Below are positions 7,166 to 14,216 of a stretch of DNA of 26,158 nt, one piece after another. The translations under genes were made by a program, and so were the position numbers. The first letter of the stretch is position 1, and each line of letters opens with the position of its first letter. The notes beneath the pieces are model-generated. The model searched no databases. It saw only the letters and a program-made list of their open reading frames with translations, and was not told where the DNA came from. The DNA is from Muribaculaceae bacterium (GTDB lineage: Bacteria > Bacteroidota > Bacteroidia > Bacteroidales > Muribaculaceae): contig JABUUJ010000008.1 of the NCBI GenBank assembly GCA_021443235.1, positions 9,032 to 35,189 of the forward strand. The letters run 5' to 3'.

Positions 7166-8291
7166 CGATGGGCGTAGCATCGGTCGAACTGAAAAACACG
7201 CCTAAGCTCCAGTATTTAGAGTCGAGTGGTCGCCACTTGATTTCGTCGTAATAGTCCTTGGGGTTATAAATCGCGTTGTTGCAGCGATAGTCATACTTGG
7301 CAAGTTCCGAGTCATTCTTGGCAAGCAGATAAAAACGCGGCTTAGCGACGCGGTTTTCCTCGGTGTAGCGTATGATGTAGCGGAAGGCTCCATTGTCGAG
7401 CTTTTCCTTTTTGATAGAAATATCCTTGATGAGATTGTGGGTGTGGAAGTGCCCGCTAATCATCTCAGCCACTTTACCATAGATATTGTAGTCGGGCCGC
7501 TCGATTTCCTCCCAGCGCTCATAGTCGTAAACGCCCTTACAAATTCTGAAACGCTCGGCAATCAGGTCATTCTTTATATTAGCATCGCTTTTAGTGACGT
7601 CGCTGCGATATTTGACAAGGGTCAATTCCCTAATTTTCAACCCCATTTCCTGCAACTGCTTCTCTACTTGCTTGTGCGATGCCTTGCTCAGGTCCATGTT
7701 CTTGCTGGCGTGGTAAGTCGACTGGATATAGAAACACCCGGCATTTTTTGAGTGGTTGTAGGCTGCGAGGCTGGTCATCTCGAGAGGCACAACATCGGCG
7801 CGCAGGATAAGGTTCTCGCGCACCACATCGCCCTCAACCTGAACAATTTCGGGCGCATTGTCCTGAATAGAGCAGAAGTTGGGCAACTCCATACTCACCT
7901 TAGTAACCACCCGCGCAGTGTCGGGCAGCGACATCGCCTTCACCACCACGTCATTAGCCATTTTGGCTGCCGCTGGCATATTTTTGGAACTGAAAAACAG
8001 CGAGTCAATCGTGTTGTAGTAGTACACATAGTCAACGCTGTCTTCGGTGTAAGTGCCAATAATGTAGTTGCTTAGGTAGGCGTTAAAGTCAATCCATATC
8101 TCGCGCACGGTGCCCGATTTCACCTTGGCTCCCGGCACATGGCAATCGAGATAGTGCTGCGCGGCGTTGCGCCCCTGCTCGCTCGCCTGCGCCTTGTCTT
8201 CTTCGGTGAAATGGTCGGTCACACAGCCCGACAGTCCCATCGCCATCGCACCCATCAACACAACCAAATAGAAAGTTTTCACAAGTTTCAT
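7146..8291 (-). CDS. Unrecognised lipoprotein, 381 aa
   Basis: I do not recognise this family. The N-terminus is a lipoprotein signal (K-L-V-K-T-F-Y-L-V-V-L-M-G-A-M-A-M-G-L-S-G-C, lipid Cys at residue 23). Acidic residues follow (T-D-H-F-T-E-E-D), which could favour surface display. The remainder is soluble and mixed in character, with many Tyr, Lys and Asp residues and no clear repeat. One region near 195-260 is charged and probably helical. The C-terminus ends in a Ser/Thr-rich tail. It lies 15 bases downstream of the DUF1573 gene and is probably co-transcribed with it. The 3' ends of this gene and the nuclease overlap by 20 bases. The context gives no firm clue to its role. Confidence 0.75.
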   Translation of the reverse strand: MKLVKTFYLVVLMGAMAMGLSGCVTDHFTEEDKAQASEQGRNAAQHYLDCHVPGAKVKSGTVREIWIDFNAYLSNYIIGTYTEDSVDYVYYYNTIDSLFFSSKNMPAAAKMANDVVVKAMSLPDTARVVTKVSMELPNFCSIQDNAPEIVQVEGDVVRENLILRADVVPLEMTSLAAYNHSKNAGCFYIQSTYHASKNMDLSKASHKQVEKQLQEMGLKIRELTLVKYRSDVTKSDANIKNDLIAERFRICKGVYDYERWEEIERPDYNIYGKVAEMISGHFHTHNLIKDISIKKEKLDNGAFRYIIRYTEENRVAKPRFYLLAKNDSELAKYDYRCNNAIYNPKDYYDEIKWRPLDSKYWSLGVFFSSTDATPIVTSSSN

Positions 8292-8306
8292 ATCAATGAG
8301 AAATAA

Positions 8307-8696
8307 TTAACGCACTACCACACCCTTTACCTTGAGGCAGATGCGGCCACAAGTGGTATTAACAACAACGTCCTGGCCAAATGGTCCCTCAGGCCTGCCG
8401 GTAGTGTCGTAGGAGACACGCACACGCGCAAAATCGTTCGGTAAAATGGGGTGTTTTGGGTAATGGAACGAGGTGCATCGACAACTGGCAAGCGCTCCCA
8501 AGATAACGACGGCCGAATCGGTATTATTCACGCACTCAAAGTCGCACGACACCTTGCCGGCACTGGCACTTATCTCGCCAAAGTCGTGCACCGTCTCGCC
8601 CCAAAAAAAACCCAACGAGTCGGTCCTCTCGCAGGCCCAGCATCTCGCCAAGCCCACAATAACAAAAGCGAAAACAAGCATCCATCGCCCAATCAT
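8307..8696 (-). CDS. DUF1573 exported protein
   Basis: A 129-residue exported protein consisting of a signal peptide (residues 1 to about 21) and a single DUF1573 domain of immunoglobulin-like beta-sandwich type. The diagnostic pieces are V-H-D-F-G-E-I (36-42), F-E-C-V-N-N-T-D (53-60), S-C-R-C-T (71-75, usually C-G-C-T), the Y-P-K-H-P-I-L-P-N-D turn, and a closing L-K-V-K-G-V-V-V. No lipobox is acceptable (Arg precedes the first Cys), so it is probably periplasmic. DUF1573 proteins are abundant in Bacteroidetes, but their function is not established. The gene has a consensus promoter and leads the unit with the lipoprotein gene. Confidence 0.85.
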   Translation of the reverse strand: MIGRWMLVFAFVIVGLARCWACERTDSLGFFWGETVHDFGEISASAGKVSCDFECVNNTDSAVVILGALASCRCTSFHYPKHPILPNDFARVRVSYDTTGRPEGPFGQDVVVNTTCGRICLKVKGVVVR

Positions 8697-8700
8697 GGTG

Positions 8701-8731
8701 CAAATATACTAAAAAAACAGGTGACGACAAA
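8701..8731 (-). promoter_or_regulatory. Promoter of the DUF1573-lipoprotein unit, inside the PUL terminator
   Basis: The minus strand has TTTG at 8731-8728, a 19-base spacer and TATATTTG at 8708-8701, both exact matches to the Bacteroidetes consensus. The ATG follows four bases after the -7 element, so the transcript would be leaderless or nearly so. The -33 element lies in the loop, and the spacer in the stem and T-run, of the hairpin that ends the upstream operon. Confidence 0.7.
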
Positions 8732-8749
8732 AGCACGTGCACCTGTTTT
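8711..8749 (-). terminator. Rho-independent terminator of the polysaccharide utilization operon
   Basis: Read on the minus strand, aaaacaggtg (8749-8740) pairs perfectly with cacctgtttt (8723-8714) around a 16-base loop, and the T-run continues to 8711. It lies 22 bases beyond the GH3 stop codon, at the end of the nine-gene operon. Confidence 0.8.
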
Positions 8750-8770
8750 ATTCATAGTATAGATGTTTTG

Positions 8771-11335
8771 CTACTCAAGGGTGATGGTTGTGGTGAGTCG
8801 AATGTCGGCCGACGATGAGCCCACCATGAGTTGGTATTTGCCCTTGGGGGTGACAAAAGAGGCGGTTTTATCGTCCCAATAGCGCAAGTCGGCAGTATCT
8901 ATGGTGAGTTCCACAGGTTGTTTCTCGCCCTTAGCCAGAGATAGTCGCCTGAAGGCCTTGAGTTGCTTGATGGGCATGTGCGTGCCTGTTTCGGGATAGC
9001 GCACATAGAGTTGCACCACCTCATCGCCATCGCGCTTGCCGGCATTGGTGACATCAAACTTCACCGACACCATTTTGTCGTCGCTACTGGCCCTCATATT
9101 CCCATATTTAAAAGTGGTGTAACTGAGTCCGTAGCCAAACTCATAAAGCGGCACTCCAGTGAAATACTGATAGGTGCGACCTTTCCCGGTCGTTAGCGAG
9201 TAATCGTCAAAGGGGGGCAGGTCGTCGATTGAGGCATAAAACGTGAGTGGCAGTTTGCCACCTGGGTTGTACTTGCCAAAGAGTGCTTCGGCTATGGCAT
9301 TTCCTCCCTGCTCACCAGGATACCAGGCATCGATAATTGCGGGCAAAGTAGCTTTCTCCCAGTTGATTGACAGCGAACTGCCAGCCACGAGCACGAGAAT
9401 GGTGCGCGGGTTGGCCTTGTAGATTTCCTGAAGGAACTCGCGTTGGTCAATGGGCAGATCCATCGTGTAACGGTCTTGCCCCTCACGTTCGATGCTTTTG
9501 TCAATGCCCATCACGGCAATTGCAACGTCGCACGAAGCAGCCGCACGTGTGGCCTCGCCGAAAAATTCCAGGCGCTTGTTGCTGTCGAGCTGTGGTGCCC
9601 GCCAGTAGAGCCGAGCAAAGCTTTCGCCACCGCCATCATAGTACTCGACCACAATTTTATAGGACTTTCCAGCCTCAAGCATCACCGGCACCTTGTCCTC
9701 GGCAGCGGCACGGTCAACCCACGAATCAATGATTTTCTTTCCATCAATCCACATGCGGCAGCCATCGTCGGTCTTGAGCGAGATAACATATTCGCCCGAC
9801 ACGGTGGGGCGCAGGTCGCCAGTCCATCGAGCCGACATGGGCGCATAGGAGCGTACGGGGTCGGGGGGCTGCGAAGCGGGGTCGTAATAGATTTCCTCCT
9901 CAATGCGCGTTGCCTTGGGAGAACCCTGCAAATGCTTGTTGGTGTAGTATTCGGCCTTGAGCCCCTGTGGGAAAAACTCCTTGCCAATGGGCTCATACCC
10001 CTCGGCGCTCGACACCCAAGGCGCATGCACCACCTTCACGTTGTTTCCCACAAGGTTGCGAATGCCGTCGAGCACGCTCACAGGCGCATTGACTGGAGTG
10101 CCGCTGTAGTCGCCAAACTCGCAGCGAGCAGCATTGATGCCCACTACGGCTACCGACTTGATTTTCTTTTTGTTAAGTGGAAGTATGTTCTTGTCGTTTT
10201 TGAGCAAAACAAGGCTCTGACGGGCTGTTTCAAGTGCCAGTTGCTGATGCTCGCGACATCCCACCTTCTCGGGGCTAATCTTGTTGTAGGGGTTGAGGGC
10301 GGGGTCGTCGAAAACCCCCAGACGCATGCGACCGCGCAACAAGTGGTAGGCCGCCGAGTCGATATCGGCTTGCGTGACGCGGTAGTGGCGATAGGCGTCG
10401 AGAAGCGGCTGTGTGTACACATTATCGGCGCACTCAAGGTCCATTCCGGCTTTCATCATCAGCACCGCCGCCGTCTCATAGTCGCTCACATACTTGTGCT
10501 GGGTGACCATCCACTGTGGTGCGCTGCAGTCGCTCACCATGAAGCCATCAAAATCCCAATCGTGACGCAGCACCTTTTGTATCAAGTAGTTGTTGGCAAC
10601 ACATGGAACTCCGTTAAGCCGGTTATAAGCCGTCATCACGCTTTGCACATGAGCCTTTTTCACACACATCTCATAGGCTGGGAGGTAATACTCACGCAGG
10701 TCGCGCTCGCCAATGACAGCGTTGCAGCTGGCGCGGTTGTGCTCCTCGTTATTAGCAGCAAAGTGCTTCAGCGTTGCAATGCACTTGATGTAGCGTGAGT
10801 CGTTGCCTTGCAAGCCCTTGATAAAGCCACAAGCTATGCTGCCCGTGAGGAACGGGTCCTCCCCGTAGGTCTCGGGCGTGCGTCCCCATCTTGGGTCGCG
10901 CGCCATATTGATGGTGGGCGACCAAAAGCACAGCAAGTCGCTTGAGCCGTCGTGCTGTCGTTTTCCCAAGTCATAGAAATTCCACTTGCCACGCGCCTCG
11001 TCACTTATAGCAGTAGTAACTTGCTGGATAAGAGCAGGATTCCATGTGGCCGAGAGCGCAATCGCCTGAGGAAACACAGTGAATTTTCCCGGGCGCACAA
11101 CACCATGCAGGGCCTCGTTGCCAATGTAGAACTTGTCGATGCCAAGTCGCGGAATCGCCGGAGCATTGTGAGTCATCATCGACACTTTTTCCTCAATGGT
11201 CATACGCGAGAGCAAGTCCATGATGCGGTCGTGCATAGGCGCGTCGGCATTGCGAAAAAGTGGTGTCTGTGCGTCACAGGTCGCGCCCATCGACGCGACG
11301 GCAGCGATTACCATTATTTTGTTTCTCAAAGACAT
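8771..11335 (-). CDS. GH3 beta-glucosidase/beta-xylosidase-type enzyme with inserted PA14 domain
   Basis: An exported retaining exo-glycosidase of 854 residues that would trim single sugars from the non-reducing end of imported oligosaccharides. The signal peptide spans about 1-23. The GH3 barrel has the N-M-A-R-D-P-R-W-G-R-x-x-E-T-Y-G-E-D-P block (143-161) and the nucleophile Asp269 in F-M-V-S-D-C. A PA14 domain is inserted at about 454-590, within the second GH3 domain. The likely acid/base is Glu616 or Glu618 (E-R-E-G-Q-D-R), and a fibronectin-III-like domain closes the protein. The residue after the nucleophile is Cys, as in many GH3 beta-xylosidases, where most beta-glucosidases have Trp. 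Next to GH30 genes, beta-glucosidase action is still the simplest reading. The Cys at residue 20 follows A-T and is a poor lipobox. Last gene of the operon, 9 bases after GH30. Confidence 0.9.
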   Translation of the reverse strand: MSLRNKIMVIAAVASMGATCDAQTPLFRNADAPMHDRIMDLLSRMTIEEKVSMMTHNAPAIPRLGIDKFYIGNEALHGVVRPGKFTVFPQAIALSATWNPALIQQVTTAISDEARGKWNFYDLGKRQHDGSSDLLCFWSPTINMARDPRWGRTPETYGEDPFLTGSIACGFIKGLQGNDSRYIKCIATLKHFAANNEEHNRASCNAVIGERDLREYYLPAYEMCVKKAHVQSVMTAYNRLNGVPCVANNYLIQKVLRHDWDFDGFMVSDCSAPQWMVTQHKYVSDYETAAVLMMKAGMDLECADNVYTQPLLDAYRHYRVTQADIDSAAYHLLRGRMRLGVFDDPALNPYNKISPEKVGCREHQQLALETARQSLVLLKNDKNILPLNKKKIKSVAVVGINAARCEFGDYSGTPVNAPVSVLDGIRNLVGNNVKVVHAPWVSSAEGYEPIGKEFFPQGLKAEYYTNKHLQGSPKATRIEEEIYYDPASQPPDPVRSYAPMSARWTGDLRPTVSGEYVISLKTDDGCRMWIDGKKIIDSWVDRAAAEDKVPVMLEAGKSYKIVVEYYDGGGESFARLYWRAPQLDSNKRLEFFGEATRAAASCDVAIAVMGIDKSIEREGQDRYTMDLPIDQREFLQEIYKANPRTILVLVAGSSLSINWEKATLPAIIDAWYPGEQGGNAIAEALFGKYNPGGKLPLTFYASIDDLPPFDDYSLTTGKGRTYQYFTGVPLYEFGYGLSYTTFKYGNMRASSDDKMVSVKFDVTNAGKRDGDEVVQLYVRYPETGTHMPIKQLKAFRRLSLAKGEKQPVELTIDTADLRYWDDKTASFVTPKGKYQLMVGSSSADIRLTTTITLE

Positions 11336-11344
11336 AAATGCAAA

Positions 11345-12769
11345 TTATTTTATTAGAGCCGAGTGAAACGAGTGTGGAGGCAACTCGACATTAAGGAATC
11401 GGTTTTTAAGCTTGATGGCGAGGCGGCGGGCAGAATCAGAGCGATTTACCACCACGAGCGTCGTAGTGCCATCGGTGTTATCGAAAGCGAGGATATCGTC
11501 GCGCGAGCCAATCTCCAGTCGCACCGAGCCCGGATTCACCCAGTGGCACAGATGCTTCATGATGTAAAACTCGGGGTTATAACGCACCGTTTTCCTCACC
11601 GGGTCAACCGACACAAGCGCGTTTTGCTTCCATCCCCAAGGGCTCATACCGTCGGCGTTGAGCACCATGTTCCAGTAAGAAAACACGCAAGCGCCGTTGC
11701 GCAGGTAGTGGCTGATTTGCCACCAAGTGTGCTCGGCGGCGCCCCAGTCGTTAGAGCCGTTTCCGCACTCGGCCTCGGTGTGAATCATCTTGAGGCGAGG
11801 ATATTCCTTGTGTATCACTGGGATAGCGCTGCGTCCGTCCCACTGATATCCGGCACCAGTCCAATATTTTTTTGCCTCAGGATCGTCAAGCGCCACGCGG
11901 CTCCAGTCGGGGTTGTCGCGGTTGATGGTACCCAGATAAATCTCGGTGTCGATATTGTCTTGCTCAAAGCGCGGCCCGAGGAAGCGGCCCACAAAATAGG
12001 CCATGTCTTGCGGCCGCCACGGGCAGCTGGAGTACTTGGTGGGCGAGCAGGGCTCGTTCTGGATGCACACCGCCGAGATTTTCACACCTTCGTTCTCATA
12101 GGCCTGGCAGAACTTAGCAAAATAGAGTGCATAGGCCTTGAGCACGCCATATTCCATGCGGAACCCCGTGGTGTTGAGTTCCTGCTCCTTGTTGCGTGGC
12201 AGGCCGTTGTGGTTAACGGCGTCGTTGTCGTAGGTCGATGCGTAGTGGTTGTTGGTTTTCATCCAAGCGGGAGGTGTCCACGGCGACGCCCACATTTTCA
12301 AGTTGGGTTTAACCTTTTGTGCCTCTTTGATATAACGCATGAGGATGTGGCGGTCGCGGTCGATGCTGAAGTTTACCATGTCGTAGTCGCCATCGACATC
12401 GCACAGCGAGTAATAGTTCATCGCAAAGTCGCTCGACCCGATGGGCATGCGGCAGTAGGTGAAATTGGCCTCGTCGGCGCCAAAAAGCTTGTTAATCACA
12501 TCTTGGCGCTGCTCGGGCGAGATTTGGCACAGCACATCCCAACCAAGTTCGTTGAAAGTGCCGCCCAGACCGTCCATTGTTTGTGCTCGAGTGGTTGTTA
12601 CATCAACCGCCTCGTAACCCAAATTGGGGGTTGCAGTGAATTTCACACCTTTATCCAGTTGCCAGTAGTTGTCGAGTGTTGATGTGCGCCACTCAACGCT
12701 TTGTGCTATTGCGCTTGTCGCCGATGCGGCAAGAAGCAAAACAAGAGTTATAGTGTTGATTATCTTCAT
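11345..12769 (-). CDS. GH30 glycosidase, second copy (probable beta-1,6-glucanase)
   Basis: An exported retaining beta-glycosidase of 474 residues, GH30 barrel plus the small flanking beta-sandwich of this family. The signal peptide ends near A-I-A-Q (residue 23), with no lipobox. Family landmarks are G-L-G-G-T-F-N-E-L-G-W-D near 68-79, R-M-P-I-G-S-S-D-F near 107-115, and S-P-W-T-P-P-A-W-M-K-T-N near 162-173. The acid/base is Glu239 (I-Q-N-E-P) and the likely nucleophile Glu332 (H-T-E-A-E-C-G). This pattern resembles the Bacteroides enzymes that cut fungal beta-1,6-glucan; a glucosylceramidase-like activity is the alternative. It follows the other GH30 after 10 bases and precedes GH3 by 9. 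The loop after the K-T-N motif and the segment after Q-N-E-P differ from the sister copy, so specificity may differ. Confidence 0.88.
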   Translation of the reverse strand: MKIINTITLVLLLAASATSAIAQSVEWRTSTLDNYWQLDKGVKFTATPNLGYEAVDVTTTRAQTMDGLGGTFNELGWDVLCQISPEQRQDVINKLFGADEANFTYCRMPIGSSDFAMNYYSLCDVDGDYDMVNFSIDRDRHILMRYIKEAQKVKPNLKMWASPWTPPAWMKTNNHYASTYDNDAVNHNGLPRNKEQELNTTGFRMEYGVLKAYALYFAKFCQAYENEGVKISAVCIQNEPCSPTKYSSCPWRPQDMAYFVGRFLGPRFEQDNIDTEIYLGTINRDNPDWSRVALDDPEAKKYWTGAGYQWDGRSAIPVIHKEYPRLKMIHTEAECGNGSNDWGAAEHTWWQISHYLRNGACVFSYWNMVLNADGMSPWGWKQNALVSVDPVRKTVRYNPEFYIMKHLCHWVNPGSVRLEIGSRDDILAFDNTDGTTTLVVVNRSDSARRLAIKLKNRFLNVELPPHSFHSALIK

Positions 12770-12779
12770 TTTGTAAATT

Positions 12780-14198
12780 TTATTCAGATATAATTATAGT
12801 GTTGAACGAGCGAGGCTGCATCTTGAACCTATATACTTTGTCGCGCCATGCCACCGATTTCTCGCGTGCGCTGTCCTCACAGTTGGCGACAAACACCACG
12901 ATTTTGCCATCGGGACGCACAAAGGCGAGCGAGTCCCAGTCGTTGCCCATTACCTTGAGTTTGTAGCTGCCCTCCTCCACAAAGTGGCCGAAGTGCTTCA
13001 TCAGGTAAAATTCAGGGGTATACTCGGCCTTGCGGGTAGCCGAGAGCACTCGAATGAGCGTATTCTGGTTCCAGCCCCACGAACTCGTGCCAGCGTCCTT
13101 CAGCACCATATTGAAATAGGTGTAGATGCCGCATCCGCCCTCGATGTAGGCTTTGATGAGCCACCATGTGTGCTCGGCGCCCGCCCAGTTAAATTTGCCG
13201 TCGCCGCACTCGTTCTCGGTGCACATCACCGGCTTGCCAGGGTACTGCAAATGAAGCGGATAGCATATATCCTTGCCTTCCCACTGGAAGCCCATGCCGT
13301 CGAGATAGCGGCTCGCCTCCACGTCGTTCATCACCAACTGCACATCGGTGATGCGGTCGGTGTTGAGCGTGCCGTGCCACAACTGCACGTTAGGGTGCTC
13401 AACCTCAAGGCGCGGCCCCAGGTATCGGCCTATGAATGTAGCGATTGACGAGGGTTTCCACGACGTGTTGGGCCATATGTTGAAGGTATAGGGCTCGTTT
13501 TGGAACATAATCATGCCTATGTTCACGCCCTCGGCCTTATAGGCGGTCACATATCGGCACAGGTAACGTGCCAGCGCGTCAAGGTTTTTGTGGAACTGGA
13601 ACACCTGGTCGTGGTCGCCGCCCGGCACCTCATACACCACATTGTTGTTCGGGGCTTTTTTGTTGGCATAGCTGCCATTGGTTTTCATCCACTCGGGAGG
13701 GCTCCAAGGACACGCCCAAAGCTTCATGTGAGGGTTGACCTTGAGGGCGCTCTTTATGTATGGGATGAGACCGCTTTTGTCGCGTTCAATCGAAAAATGC
13801 TCAAGCGCGTAGTCGCCCGTCACATCATCGAGACTATACCAATCGCGCGCGAAGTCGTTAGCACCAATGGGTGTGCGGTTATAGCCCAGCGCGGCGCCGT
13901 CCTTGCCAAAGAGGTCGCGCATCACCTTGTCGCGGTCGCGCTTATCAAGCAGCTGGAGCGCATCCCAGCCCAGTTCGCCAAAGCAACCACCCCACCCCAT
14001 CATCATCTGCTGCTTGTAGCGAGTAATCATGATGTCATAGACCTCATCGTTGTTAAACTGTGCCACCTCGACCTTGCCGCCATGCTGCCAGCGGTGGGCA
14101 TCGGTCGAGCTGGTCCACTCCACGGTGACAGCGCTCGCCACGATGGGCAGCACGGCAACGCAGATGAGAGCAACAAATTTGAGCATATTTCTATTCAT
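12780..14198 (-). CDS. GH30 glycosidase, first copy (probable beta-1,6-glucanase)
   Basis: A paralogue of the next gene, 472 residues, with a type I signal peptide ending near A-S-A (residue 23). Shared landmarks are G-W-G-G-C-F-G-E-L-G-W-D near 68-79, R-T-P-I-G-A-N-D-F near 108-116, and C-P-W-S-P-P-E-W-M-K-T-N near 163-174. The acid/base is Glu235 (F-Q-N-E-P) and the likely nucleophile Glu328 (C-T-E-N-E-C-G), with Glu330 a less likely choice. It carries a distinct loop at about 180-205, with P-G-G-D-H-D-Q, where the sister copy has N-H-N-G-L-P-R-N. It lies 18 bases after the GH92 gene. By family and context it would act on beta-linked glucan, most plausibly beta-1,6; whether it is endo or exo cannot be told here. 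Confidence 0.88.
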   Translation of the reverse strand: MNRNMLKFVALICVAVLPIVASAVTVEWTSSTDAHRWQHGGKVEVAQFNNDEVYDIMITRYKQQMMMGWGGCFGELGWDALQLLDKRDRDKVMRDLFGKDGAALGYNRTPIGANDFARDWYSLDDVTGDYALEHFSIERDKSGLIPYIKSALKVNPHMKLWACPWSPPEWMKTNGSYANKKAPNNNVVYEVPGGDHDQVFQFHKNLDALARYLCRYVTAYKAEGVNIGMIMFQNEPYTFNIWPNTSWKPSSIATFIGRYLGPRLEVEHPNVQLWHGTLNTDRITDVQLVMNDVEASRYLDGMGFQWEGKDICYPLHLQYPGKPVMCTENECGDGKFNWAGAEHTWWLIKAYIEGGCGIYTYFNMVLKDAGTSSWGWNQNTLIRVLSATRKAEYTPEFYLMKHFGHFVEEGSYKLKVMGNDWDSLAFVRPDGKIVVFVANCEDSAREKSVAWRDKVYRFKMQPRSFNTIIISE

Positions 14199-14216
14199 AA
14201 ACAGTTCGGTTTTGGG

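Noticed and set aside
11270..11335. Lipoprotein signal on the GH3 enzyme
   Set aside because: Cys20 is preceded by G-A-T, lacking the usual Leu at -3 and small Gly, Ala or Ser at -1; cleavage before Q-T-P is more likely. Kept only as a doubt.
9443..12682. Plus-strand open frames of 451 and 439 codons opposite GH3 and GH30
   Set aside because: They show the same biased, motif-free composition and lie wholly inside well-supported minus-strand genes.
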